DNA of 64,000 nucleotides from Anaerovorax odorimutans DSM 5092 (GCF_000426305.1 NZ_AUFC01000001.1:186001-250000); one strand, 5' to 3'; positions 8,883 through 17,208 are shown, numbered from the stretch's first letter. The notes: a model not told the origin generated them from the letters alone. Program-made: numbers and translations.

Positions 8883-9293
8883 ATGAAGCAATTAATTGTA
8901 TTGATGGGAGTATTGCCTATATTGGTTTTATTTATTATGCAATATTCTTTAGAACAAAAAAATAATGATTACATACAGAGATTTCAAGAATATGTTTATA
9001 CTGCAAAAGAACAAGCAAAACAGACAGGATATTTTGATGAAAATATTAAACAGGAGCTTGCACACAATCTTTCTACTAATTTAAATATTCCAGATAGTGA
9101 GATTGTTATGAATGTAACAGAAGTACCAAAATTCAGAACTAATACCTATGATGATAGAGAATTAATTTATTATAAAATATCTGTACCGATTGAAAGATTA
9201 ATGGCAGGTAATAAATTTCTTGGAATATCAGATGAGGATAACAGAGGTTGGTACACTATAGAGAGTAAAACAGCGAGTGAGTTAATAAAATGA
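8883..9293 (+). CDS. TadE/pseudopilin-like protein (136 aa)
   Basis: Starts MKQLIVLMGV, with a hydrophobic N-terminal segment (about 4-21), then a helical stretch and a mixed beta region ending around residue 130. This N-in, single-TM, globular-tail design is that of TadE/TadF minor pilins. GAGG at 8872-8875 positions the start. The stop overlaps the next ATG (ATGA). There is no canonical prepilin cleavage site. Confidence 0.55.
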   Translation: MKQLIVLMGVLPILVLFIMQYSLEQKNNDYIQRFQEYVYTAKEQAKQTGYFDENIKQELAHNLSTNLNIPDSEIVMNVTEVPKFRTNTYDDRELIYYKISVPIERLMAGNKFLGISDEDNRGWYTIESKTASELIK

Positions 9294-9721
9294 AGACTTT
9301 TATTGTTTTTGTAGGGATTTTGATTATTAATATATCTTTTATTATTTATCAAGGTGATATGAATAGGTATGTTCAAGCACAAAATTTTTTAAAAGCTACT
9401 GCTGAAGAATGTGCATCGGGTGCAGCACTTTATTATGATGAAAATTTATTTTCTGAAGGGAAAATGGTATTTAAATATAGTGAAGGTATAAAATTTATAG
9501 AAAATTTTCTAAATGAAACAGAAAATAAAATGCCTTTTGAAAATTGCAGCAAAATTATGTATTCTATAGTTTTTGAAGATGATTTACAGGGGTATAAAGA
9601 AGATTCGAATCCATCAGTAGAAGTAATATTAAAAGTAGAAACAGAAGATTTTTTCAGATTACCATTTTTAAATATCAATAATGTTGAAAGAATGGCTAAA
9701 TATGAATTACCTAAGGCATAA
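9290..9721 (+). CDS. TadE/TadF-like minor pilin candidate (143 aa)
   Basis: Begins MKTFIVFVGI with a hydrophobic segment at about 4-20, then an amphipathic helix with AEECASGAALYYDE around 42-55. That stretch resembles the start of archaeal/clostridial TadE-like domains in which a long helix follows the TM. It is translationally coupled to the previous gene by a 4-nt overlap. The function is inferred from order and topology only. Confidence 0.55.
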   Translation: MKTFIVFVGILIINISFIIYQGDMNRYVQAQNFLKATAEECASGAALYYDENLFSEGKMVFKYSEGIKFIENFLNETENKMPFENCSKIMYSIVFEDDLQGYKEDSNPSVEVILKVETEDFFRLPFLNINNVERMAKYELPKA

Positions 9722-9775
9722 TTAAAAAATTATGTGTTCATAATAGTAATAAAATTATTATTATGGGACATAAAT

Positions 9776-10645
9776 ATGCAAAAAAATATATACATGAAAA
9801 AAAATATAATGAAAAATAGTTTTATAATAACGGCATCTTTTTTTATTGTCGTTATTTTTCTTATATCTTTTTTAAATATGAATATACAAAAAGAAGCGAG
9901 TTTTATTCCCAATTATTCCAAAATAAATTTACAGAAAATATTGCAGAAAGAGCATTTTACTGATGATGATTATAAAACTTTATTAATGCAGACAGGACTA
10001 GGAGAAAATGCAGTTGATAAAATAATAAAAACAAATTCTTATAATGAATTAAATAATATTTTTAATAAATATCAAAGTGATTTTTTAAAAAAGCCTAATC
10101 ATTGCATCAGAAAAATTGGTTTAGTTACTTATGAAGATAAGATAATCAATAAAGAGGGAAATATAATAAAAGCATTTGAAATACCTGATATAAAAAACGG
10201 TGATGTAGTAATCAGTAAGAGTACTTTTTCATTAGGGTGGAGACATGGGCATGCAGCTCTTGTTACTAATGCTGAAAAAGGGGAGATCATAGAAGCAACA
10301 GTTTGGGGATGCCCTACTAAAATAAAAAATATAAGCAGTTGGCAGAGTTATTCCAGCTTTATATTACTTAGACCAAAAAAAGCAATTGAAAGTGAGGAAA
10401 TCAGTAAATTTGCATTAGAAAAATTAAAAGACATTCCATATGGTATTTTTACAGGTATACCTAATAAAGATCCTGATTGTATATCGAAAACACAATGTGC
10501 CCATTTGGTTTGGTATTGCTATTACAAGTTTGGATACGATATTGATTCAGATGGTGGCTGGCTTGTAACACCAAAAGATATTGCAAGAAGTAAATTCTTT
10601 GATATAGTACAAGTTTATGGCGTAAATCCAGAGGAAATATGGTAA
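9776..10645 (+). CDS. YiiX-like permuted papain-fold (NlpC/P60 superfamily, C92) hydrolase with N-terminal membrane anchor
   Basis: The C-terminal domain carries the two blocks of permuted papain-like enzymes. The histidine block is WRHGHAALV (H157 or H159 from the 9776 start), followed by EATVWG. The cysteine block is TQCAHLVWYCYYKFGYD, with C241 as candidate nucleophile. A hydrophobic segment at about 15-35 anchors or exports the protein. The family includes cell-wall amidases and lipid or peptide hydrolases, so the substrate is unknown. ATG 9776 follows a GGGA ribosome-like site; GTG 9734 is open but has none. It is the last gene of the Tad-like operon and has no terminator after it. Confidence 0.75.
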   Translation: MQKNIYMKKNIMKNSFIITASFFIVVIFLISFLNMNIQKEASFIPNYSKINLQKILQKEHFTDDDYKTLLMQTGLGENAVDKIIKTNSYNELNNIFNKYQSDFLKKPNHCIRKIGLVTYEDKIINKEGNIIKAFEIPDIKNGDVVISKSTFSLGWRHGHAALVTNAEKGEIIEATVWGCPTKIKNISSWQSYSSFILLRPKKAIESEEISKFALEKLKDIPYGIFTGIPNKDPDCISKTQCAHLVWYCYYKFGYDIDSDGGWLVTPKDIARSKFFDIVQVYGVNPEEIW

Positions 10646-10653
10646 TAGATTTC

Positions 10654-10681
10654 TTGACAAATGAAGCTATTAGCTTATAAT
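10654..10681 (+). promoter_or_regulatory. Consensus sigma-A promoter of thrS
   Basis: Perfect TTGACA (10654-10659) and perfect TATAAT (10676-10681), with a 16-nt spacer. It begins 8 nt after the preceding stop codon and gives a leader of about 145 nt. Confidence 0.85.
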
Positions 10682-10715
10682 TAAATCATACTCTTCAATT
10701 AATATGGGGGGATTT

Positions 10716-10758
10716 TAATGTAATTTTAAATTTAATAGTTATACTTTAAGTTACATTA
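10716..10758 (+). other. Stem-loop in the thrS leader
   Basis: TAATGTAA (10716-10723) pairs perfectly with TTACATTA (10751-10758) across a 27-nt loop. No T-box specifier region or TGGNACCGCG box was found in the leader. The role is unknown. Confidence 0.35.
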
Positions 10759-10835
10759 TAAATAAAAATATCTTCTTAATATAAATATAAATGTTGAAGT
10801 CAGATTAATATATATAAAATAATCGGGAGGAAATT

Positions 10836-12743
10836 ATGATAAAAGTAACATTAAAAGATGGCAGTATAAAAGAAGTTGAAAATGGATCAACTATTTTAGA
10901 AGTAGCAAAATCTATTCATCGTGGACTTGCGAAAGAAGCTGTAGCAGGGATTGTTGATGGTGAAGTAAAAGGATTAGATTTTAAAATAGATAAGGATTGT
11001 CAATTGGGCATTCTAAAATTCGAAGATGAAGAGGGAAGTAATACTTTTAGGCATACAAGTTCTCATATTCTAGCTCAAGCGGTAAAAAGGTTATTTCCGG
11101 AAGCAAAACTTGGAATTGGCCCTGCCATAGATAATGGCTTTTATTATGATTTTGATTTAGAACATAAATTTTCAGATGATGATATTAAAAAAATAGAAAA
11201 AGAGATGCGAAAAATTGTAGAATCAAATGTACCTCTAGAAAGATTTGAATTACCAAGATATGAAGCAATTAAACTTATGGAGGAAAAGGATGAGCCATAT
11301 AAAGTTGAGCTTATTAATGATTTACCAGAAGATGCAGTTATTTCTTTTTATAAACAAGGTGATTTTACAGATTTATGTGCAGGGCCACACTTGTCCTCAA
11401 CAGTAGGAGTTAAGGCTATTAAAATAATGAGTGTTGCCGGTGCATACTGGAGGGGAAGCGAAAAAAATAAAATGTTGCAAAGAATTTATGCAACATCTTT
11501 CCCTAAACAGAAAATGTTGGATGAATATATTGAAAGATTAGAAGAGGCAAAGAAAAGAGATCACAGAAAAATTGGTAAAGAGATGGATTTATTTGCAATA
11601 TTTGAAGAGGGACCAGGATTTCCATTCTTTATGCCTAATGGTATGATTATCAGAAACGAATTAGAATCATTTTGGAGGCAAGAACATACTAAAAGAGGTT
11701 ATCAAGAAATAAAGACTCCATTGATCTTAAGTGAAGAATTGTGGCATACATCAGGTCATTGGGATCATTATAAAGACAATATGTACTTTACTAAAATTGA
11801 TGATAATGATTTTGCAATAAAGCCAATGAACTGTCCAGGAGCTATGCTTGCATATAAAAGAAAGATGTACAGCTACAGAGATTTTCCTATGAGAATAGGG
11901 GAATTAGGCCAAGTTCATAGACATGAATTATCAGGTGCATTACATGGACTTATGAGAGTTCGAACATTTACTCAGGATGATGCGCATATTTTTATGTTAC
12001 CAGATCAAATTAAAGAGGAGATCGTTGGAGTAATTGATTTTATTGACTATGTATATAATCTGTTTGGTTTCAAATACCATATAGAACTTTCTACCAAACC
12101 TGAAGATTCAATGGGTTCTGATGAGGAATGGGAGATAGCTACAAATGCATTAAAAGATGCTATGGATCAAAAGAATATACCTTATATAATTAATGAAGGT
12201 GATGGTGCATTTTATGGACCTAAATTAGATTTCCATTTAGAAGATTGTATCGGAAGAACATGGCAATGTGGGACTATTCAACTTGATTTTCAAATGCCGC
12301 AGAGATTTGATTTAACTTATATTGGCAGTGATGGTGAAAAGCATAGACCTGTTATGATACACAGAGTAATTTTTGGAAGTATCGAAAGATTTATTGGTAT
12401 TTTAACAGAACATTTTGCAGGAAAATTCCCATTATGGCTTGCTCCAGTACAGGTTAAACTTTTAACTGTAACAGAAAAGTTTGCTGATTATGCTGAGAAT
12501 TTAGGTAAACAGCTAACTGAATCTGGATTGAGAGTTGAAGTTGATGTAAGAAATGAAAAAATTGGTTATAAAATAAGAGAAGCTAGAAATGAAAGAGTTT
12601 CATATATATGCGTGATTGGAGAAAAAGAAGTAGAATCAGGTGAACTTACGGTTCGTTCAAATAAAGAAGGAGAACTTGGCTCTATGAAACTTGATTCATT
12701 TATATCAAAATTACAAGAAGAAATAAGAACAAAATCAGTATAA
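10836..12743 (+). CDS. thrS: Threonine--tRNA ligase
   Basis: Charges tRNA-Thr. Domains in order: TGS (about 1-60), the second additional editing domain with HTSSH (H73, H77) and DLCAGPHL, the class II catalytic core (about 240-530) and the anticodon-binding domain (about 540-635). The core holds motif 2 RHELSGALHG and motif 3 HRVIFGSIERF. The 635 aa are full length. The start has a GGGAGG site at 10824-10829. It has its own consensus promoter and a terminator, so it is monocistronic. Confidence 0.98.
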   Translation: MIKVTLKDGSIKEVENGSTILEVAKSIHRGLAKEAVAGIVDGEVKGLDFKIDKDCQLGILKFEDEEGSNTFRHTSSHILAQAVKRLFPEAKLGIGPAIDNGFYYDFDLEHKFSDDDIKKIEKEMRKIVESNVPLERFELPRYEAIKLMEEKDEPYKVELINDLPEDAVISFYKQGDFTDLCAGPHLSSTVGVKAIKIMSVAGAYWRGSEKNKMLQRIYATSFPKQKMLDEYIERLEEAKKRDHRKIGKEMDLFAIFEEGPGFPFFMPNGMIIRNELESFWRQEHTKRGYQEIKTPLILSEELWHTSGHWDHYKDNMYFTKIDDNDFAIKPMNCPGAMLAYKRKMYSYRDFPMRIGELGQVHRHELSGALHGLMRVRTFTQDDAHIFMLPDQIKEEIVGVIDFIDYVYNLFGFKYHIELSTKPEDSMGSDEEWEIATNALKDAMDQKNIPYIINEGDGAFYGPKLDFHLEDCIGRTWQCGTIQLDFQMPQRFDLTYIGSDGEKHRPVMIHRVIFGSIERFIGILTEHFAGKFPLWLAPVQVKLLTVTEKFADYAENLGKQLTESGLRVEVDVRNEKIGYKIREARNERVSYICVIGEKEVESGELTVRSNKEGELGSMKLDSFISKLQEEIRTKSV

Positions 12744-12763
12744 TATAATTTAAGTTTAAGCGG

Positions 12764-12787
12764 GGCAGGTTTTTTACCTGCCTTTAA
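12764..12787 (+). terminator. thrS terminator
   Basis: GGCAGGT (12764-12770) and ACCTGCC (12776-12782) pair across five T residues, followed by TTTAAT. Confidence 0.8.
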
Positions 12788-12857
12788 TATAATTGCATTT
12801 TAACGAAAGCATATTAGAAGTTGTCAGGCAATCTTATTAAATCCGCCATATTTTAAA

Positions 12858-12886
12858 GTGACAATATGAAAATGACTTTATAAAAT
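12858..12886 (+). promoter_or_regulatory. Promoter of the DUF2007-like gene
   Basis: GTGACA (12858-12863), 17-nt spacer, TAAAAT (12881-12886). Each box matches the sigma-A consensus at five of six positions. Confidence 0.5.
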
Positions 12887-12939
12887 TGTTTATAAAACCT
12901 TTAAATAATTTTTACATTTAGGTAGAAATGGAGAAAAAT

Positions 12940-13281
12940 ATGTTTGGTAATAAAGAAAAAAAAGAATGGAGAGACGGAGTTTATCTTTGCACAGTAAAAA
13001 ATAGTTTTGAAGCTGATATTCTTGAATCTAAACTTAGAGGAGAAGGAATTCCTACAATTAAAAAATATAAAGGTGCTGGTAATTTTTTAGAGATTTTTAT
13101 GGGTTCTAATACTACTTTTCCGATTGATTTATATGTACCTGAGGAAGCATTAGAGGATGCTAAAAACATAATCGTCGCAGTACCTTTATCAGAAGGTGAA
13201 GCAGTGGATTTTGATGAATTGACAGAAGAAGAGTTGGATGAATTAATTGGCGAGGAAGAAACAGACGAAGAAGATAAATAA
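12940..13281 (+). CDS. DUF2007-like small protein
   Basis: 113 aa with the fold expected of DUF2007 (ferredoxin-like): GVYLCTVKNSFEADILESKLRGEGIP, then a beta-rich middle and LYVPEEALEDAKNII. Family members are often described as putative signal-transducing proteins; no reaction is known. The last 30 residues are very acidic. I use ATG 12940 because GGAG at 12930-12933 lies 6 nt upstream. ATG 12928 is also possible and adds four residues. It is a single-gene unit between a terminator and a promoter-like region. Confidence 0.7.
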   Translation: MFGNKEKKEWRDGVYLCTVKNSFEADILESKLRGEGIPTIKKYKGAGNFLEIFMGSNTTFPIDLYVPEEALEDAKNIIVAVPLSEGEAVDFDELTEEELDELIGEEETDEEDK

Positions 13282-13304
13282 AAAAATAAAATAATAATTG
13301 ATCA

Positions 13305-13342
13305 AAAGATTGAATCCAATAATGGGGACTCAATCTTTTTTT
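13305..13342 (+). terminator. Terminator after the DUF2007-like gene
   Basis: AAAGATTGA (13305-13313) pairs with TCAATCTTT, extended by TCC/GGG pairs around one mismatch. A run of seven T residues follows. Confidence 0.8.
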
Positions 13343-13444
13343 GTCAGTAAAAAAGTATATTAATTAAAAGAGTATATAAAAGGATTATATGCTTTTTTAA
13401 AAAACTTATATAAAAGATTATTTAAAAATATTTTTTAATATTTG

Positions 13445-13450
13445 TGAACC
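13445..13450 (+). promoter_or_regulatory. Possible ECF-type -35 element
   Basis: TGAACC at 13445-13450 resembles the GAAC core recognised by many ECF sigma factors, about 105 nt before the sigma gene. It could mark autoregulation. The -10 part is not distinctive, so confidence is low. Confidence 0.2.
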
Positions 13451-13554
13451 AAATATAAGATTATTACAATATATAGATGAAAGGCTAAACAATTTATGCT
13501 TTTTAAATAAATAATATGCATATTAAATAATCAAAGATAGGAGGAAATAGCAAG

Positions 13555-14088
13555 TTGGAAATTGAAGACTTAAGTCACTTGATTAAAAATCATGGTAAAG
13601 AAATCTATGGATTTTGCTACAAATTGACAAAAGATAAGCATCATGCAGATGACTTGTATCAAGATACATTTTTAAAAGCAACAGAGCTTTGCAGAAGAAT
13701 TGATACCACACAAAATCCAAAGAGTTTTCTTATTGCTATATCGATCAGGATTTGGAAAAATCAACGGAGAAAATATGGGTGGAGAAATAAAATTGCAAAA
13801 ATCGAAACATTTCAAGATGGAATTGTTAATAACACTGAGATGGCTGATGTAAGCACACCGGAATACGTTGTTTTAAATAATGAATGTAATAAAATGGTTG
13901 AAATGGCTTGTGAGAAATTAAATGATAAACTAAAAATACCATTATATTTGTATTACAATGTTTGTATGCCTGTTGAAGATATTTCCGAGGTACTTAAAAT
14001 TCCAAAAGGAACTGTAAAAAGCAGACTACATAAAGGAAGAAAAACTGTAAAAGAATTTTTGGAGGTTAACGGATATGAGGGATTTTGA
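13555..14088 (+). CDS. ECF-family RNA polymerase sigma factor
   Basis: 177 aa with sigma region 2 (about 17-45, GFCYKLTKDKHHADDLYQDTF in outline) and region 4 (about 120-170, with DISEVLKIPKGTVKSRLHKG as the helix-turn-helix). No sigma 1 or 3 domain is present, which defines the ECF class. TTG 13555 is used, with AGGAGG at 13539-13544. The next gene overlaps by 14 nt and encodes a single-TM protein that is probably the cognate anti-sigma. The signal and regulon are unknown. Confidence 0.9.
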   Translation: MEIEDLSHLIKNHGKEIYGFCYKLTKDKHHADDLYQDTFLKATELCRRIDTTQNPKSFLIAISIRIWKNQRRKYGWRNKIAKIETFQDGIVNNTEMADVSTPEYVVLNNECNKMVEMACEKLNDKLKIPLYLYYNVCMPVEDISEVLKIPKGTVKSRLHKGRKTVKEFLEVNGYEGF

Positions 14089-15184
14089 AAAAATAGACGA
14101 AGTTTTATGGAAAACGCTTTCTTCAGATATTGAACCTGATGAATTATTAAATCAAAAAATTATTAACCAAGCAAAAATGAAGAAAAGTACATCATATTTT
14201 AATATAAAAAGAGTTCGAGTTATCGCGGTATTGATGATTCTTATATTAGCTACAACAGCTACAGTATTTGCAGCTTGGTATTTACTTACGCCAAAGCAAG
14301 TTGCGCAAAATTTGGGAGACGATGGTCTTGCAAATGCTTTTGAGGGTAAAGATGCATTGGCAATTAATTCTTCACAGGTATGCGGAGATTATAAAATTAC
14401 TTTGTTGGGGCTTGTTTCAGGCGAAAAAATTAGTGATTTTAAAAGTTCGATCAGTGATATTTATCCAAACAGAACATATGCAGTAGTAGCTATTGCTAAT
14501 TTAGATGGTAAGGCGATGCCTGATACGAGAGATGAAGAATATGATAAAGTACCATTTTTTATTTCTCCGCTTATTAAAGGCATGGATCCTAGAGAATTTA
14601 ATATTATTACAATGAACGGAGGATATAGTGGGTTTGTAAAAGATGGTATTATGTATAGAATTGTAGAATGTGATGATATAGAAATTTTTGCAGACAGGGG
14701 ATTATATTTGTGCGTTACTTCTAGTACATTCTATGATATTAATGCATTTAATTATAATGAGCAAACTGGTGAAATCACTCGTAATACTGATTATAAAGGG
14801 GTAAATGTTCTATTTGATCTGCCAATTGATAAATCAAAAGGGGATTATGATAAAGCAGAAAAATATTTAAAACAATTAGAGGAACAACAAAATGCAAATA
14901 CATCAGATGAAGAGGTAACAAACCTTCAGGACTTATTAAAAGAATCGACCCTTGTTAAAGATTCCGTTCAAGAAGTTGTTCCTGATGAAAATGGTAAAAT
15001 TACTTATAAATTTGAGAATGATGAAATTTCTACGGATATAAAATATTTATTTGAAGAGAATCAAGTTGGTTTATCAGATAATTATTATATTACCGAAGAT
15101 GATTATTATAAGAATATCCTTGTATTCTCAAGAGATTCAGATGGCACTATCAAAGTTATGACTTATAGAAATAAACTAAACTAA
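14075..15184 (+). CDS. Membrane-anchored putative anti-sigma factor with large extracytoplasmic domain
   Basis: A short cytoplasmic N-terminus (about 1-45) precedes one TM segment at about 48-66 and an external region of about 300 residues. The N-terminal part, DEVLWKTLSSDIEPDELLNQKII in outline, is like the sigma-binding regions of anti-sigma proteins that follow ECF genes. The external part resembles DUF4179-type sensors in layout but I see no catalytic motif. GGAGG inside the sigma gene supports the start. The partnership is inferred from the 14-nt overlap. Confidence 0.65.
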   Translation: MRDFEKIDEVLWKTLSSDIEPDELLNQKIINQAKMKKSTSYFNIKRVRVIAVLMILILATTATVFAAWYLLTPKQVAQNLGDDGLANAFEGKDALAINSSQVCGDYKITLLGLVSGEKISDFKSSISDIYPNRTYAVVAIANLDGKAMPDTRDEEYDKVPFFISPLIKGMDPREFNIITMNGGYSGFVKDGIMYRIVECDDIEIFADRGLYLCVTSSTFYDINAFNYNEQTGEITRNTDYKGVNVLFDLPIDKSKGDYDKAEKYLKQLEEQQNANTSDEEVTNLQDLLKESTLVKDSVQEVVPDENGKITYKFENDEISTDIKYLFEENQVGLSDNYYITEDDYYKNILVFSRDSDGTIKVMTYRNKLN

Positions 15185-15196
15185 TTCTTATGGGAA

Positions 15197-15231
15197 ACAA
15201 AATACATCACATAACTTGTGATGTATTTTGT
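15197..15231. terminator. Bidirectional terminator between convergent genes
   Basis: A perfect 15-bp inverted repeat (15197-15211 with 15217-15231) and a 5-nt loop. It lies between the plus-strand anti-sigma gene and the minus-strand ABC operon. The stem itself ends in TTTTGTT on each strand. Confidence 0.75.
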
Positions 15232-15288
15232 TATATAGAAAACCATGTTAGATGAGTAGATGGTTATTTTAATGAAAATCTAGACTAA

Positions 15289-15918
15289 TTAAAATTCTTT
15301 ATTTCTATAAATTTTAGATGAGAAAAAATAGGATAATACAAATAATATGATAACGATTAAAGGTAAAAATTTTGCTACAGTAATAAAATCTGTTTCTTTT
15401 TGCAACGAAACTCCAAGCTTTACAAAGGCGGTTATTGAACCAAAAATTAAAGCATATACACCAATTAATATAATTCTTACCTTTTCTACTCCAAATTTAA
15501 AAATTAAAGGAAGGATTATACTGGTTAAAAATAATGAAATGCATAAGATTAAGCCACAGGCAATTATTATAGTGCCTATTGTATCGGTTGAAGCATTAAG
15601 ATTTAAATGGATCATATTGAAAATAAAAGCTATTATAGTTCCGATTATACATAGAATGAAAGATAGTATATATTTACTTAATACGATTTCATCTTTATTT
15701 ATAGGAAGAGAATGAGCATAATTTTCCCATTTAGCTAATTTATCATAACTAAAGGTATTAATTGTTAGCATCATAAATATCATTACACACATTCCACTGA
15801 AAAATAAAAAAGAGTCTTTTGATAACAAACCGAAAAACAAAAAGAATAATAATACAAATATTATTGTTTTTCCAAAAGATTTAATAGTATATAAGTCTTT
15901 TAAAATTAATCCTAGCAT
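15289..15918 (-). CDS. ABC-2 type permease subunit (module 1)
   Basis: 209 aa, almost entirely hydrophobic, with about six TM segments, fitting small ABC-2 permeases of GntR-linked exporters. It overlaps the ATPase gene by 7 nt, so the two are co-translated. The substrate is unknown; related operons are induced by cell-wall-active compounds in other Firmicutes. It ends the minus-strand operon started by the GntR gene at 17208. Confidence 0.8.
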   Translation of the reverse strand: MLGLILKDLYTIKSFGKTIIFVLLFFLFFGLLSKDSFLFFSGMCVMIFMMLTINTFSYDKLAKWENYAHSLPINKDEIVLSKYILSFILCIIGTIIAFIFNMIHLNLNASTDTIGTIIIACGLILCISLFLTSIILPLIFKFGVEKVRIILIGVYALIFGSITAFVKLGVSLQKETDFITVAKFLPLIVIILFVLSYFFSSKIYRNKEF

Positions 15919-16799
15919 AAAGATTTTTCCCCCTTAACATAAAACATCATAATATCTTCAAGATTTACTGTATCTATTGTAAATTGTTTGTATTTTTTTT
16001 CCATTATTTTTTTATTTTTTACAAGAATTTCATATCCAAAAGAATTTTTTCTTTTTCCTATAATATCTTCTTGGTTAATTTTATTAAAATCATCATTACC
16101 GCATAATAGCAAACCATAATCCCATAAAAGAGTATCTTTGGATTCAGTAAAAATAATTTCACCATCATGTATGAAAGTAATATAGTCACAAATTTTTTCT
16201 AAGTCACTTGTTATATGAGATGAAATAAATATTGAATGATTCTCATCTTGAATAAATTCTAGAAATATATCTAATATTTCATTTCTGATTATTGGATCAA
16301 GCCCACTTGTAGCTTCATCTAAAATGAGAAGTTTAGGATGGTGTGATAGGGCTGTCGCTAAAGATAATTTCATTTTCATTCCTTTAGAAAGTTTTTTGAA
16401 AATTTTATTATCAGGTATGTTAAACTTGTTTAAATAATCTTTAAAAAGTGAATTATCCCAGTTGGAATAAATTTTGCTCATAATTTTTGATATATGGGCA
16501 GGTTTTAAATTTTCGTGGAAATAACTTTCATCAAGTACAACTCCTATATCTTGTTTTGCTTTTTTATCTTCTTTTATATTATCATATCCAAGTAATGTAA
16601 TATTCCCTGAATCTTTCTTTAGTTGATTGAGGAGCAATTTAATAGTAGTTGTTTTACCTGCTCCGTTTTCTCCTATAAAGCCCATGATACACCCTTGAGG
16701 CAGAGAAAAATTTATATTTTTTAAGTTAAAAGAATTAAAAAATTTATTAAGATTTTTTACTTCAATTGAATTTTTTATACTATTCTCTTTTTCTGTCAT
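15912..16799 (-). CDS. ABC transporter ATP-binding protein (module 1)
   Basis: 295 aa. Walker A GENGAGKTTT, signature LSKGMKMKLSLA and Walker B LLILDEAT followed by SGLDP are intact. The C-terminal 80 residues are an extension typical of the YtrB/BcrA-like class. It couples ATP hydrolysis to the membrane partner encoded just downstream. An AAAGGGG ribosome site precedes the start. Confidence 0.93.
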   Translation of the reverse strand: MTEKENSIKNSIEVKNLNKFFNSFNLKNINFSLPQGCIMGFIGENGAGKTTTIKLLLNQLKKDSGNITLLGYDNIKEDKKAKQDIGVVLDESYFHENLKPAHISKIMSKIYSNWDNSLFKDYLNKFNIPDNKIFKKLSKGMKMKLSLATALSHHPKLLILDEATSGLDPIIRNEILDIFLEFIQDENHSIFISSHITSDLEKICDYITFIHDGEIIFTESKDTLLWDYGLLLCGNDDFNKINQEDIIGKRKNSFGYEILVKNKKIMEKKYKQFTIDTVNLEDIMMFYVKGEKSLC

Positions 16800-16836
16800 T
16801 TTATATAAAACCCCTTTTCATAATGTTGTTAATGAA

Positions 16837-17208
16837 TTAACCTTTATATAATAAATTTAATATTTCAATTAATTCGTTTAAGCTGATATCACTAATTTTT
16901 GCTTCTTCTACTGCATTTTGCAAATATTCTTCTATAATTCTTAAATGTTCTTCTTTCATAAATTCAATATTTTTCTTTGCAACAAAACTGCCTTTCCCGG
17001 TCTTTGTAACAATAAATCCATCCCGTTCTAAATCTTCATATGCCCTTTTTGTTGTTATAACACTAATGCGGAGTTCTTTTGCAAGTAATCGCATAGAAGG
17101 AAGAGCATCTCCTTCTTTTAAAGTTTCGTTTAAAATGAGTGTTTTTATTTGAGATGTAATTTGTTCATAAATTGGCTTGTTGCTCGAATTACTTATAATA
17201 ATATCCAT
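16837..17208 (-). CDS. GntR-family (YtrA-like) transcriptional regulator (module 1)
   Basis: 123 aa: an N-terminal winged helix (about 10-75) with YEQITSQIKTLIL, LPSMRLLAKELRIS and FIVTKTGKGSFVA, then a short helical C-terminal tail rather than a large effector domain. That size marks the YtrA subfamily, which represses adjacent ABC operons. It leads the operon and lies just downstream of a long palindrome that overlaps its promoter. A GAGGTG site precedes the ATG. Confidence 0.9.
   Translation of the reverse strand: MDIIISNSSNKPIYEQITSQIKTLILNETLKEGDALPSMRLLAKELRISVITTKRAYEDLERDGFIVTKTGKGSFVAKKNIEFMKEEHLRIIEEYLQNAVEEAKISDISLNELIEILNLLYKG

Noticed and set aside
9734-9775. GTG start for the YiiX-like protein 14 codons upstream
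   Set aside because: No ribosome binding site precedes it and the added residues are not needed for the membrane segment; ATG 9776 has GGGA at a fitting distance.
10682-10835. T-box riboswitch upstream of thrS
   Set aside because: Expected from the gene but neither the TGGNACCGCG box, a specifier loop nor an antiterminator pair can be found.
15347-15715. 122-codon plus-strand frame
   Set aside because: It is the antisense shadow of the ABC-2 permease gene, which fits its ATPase neighbour and has TM segments; no ribosome site or family features.
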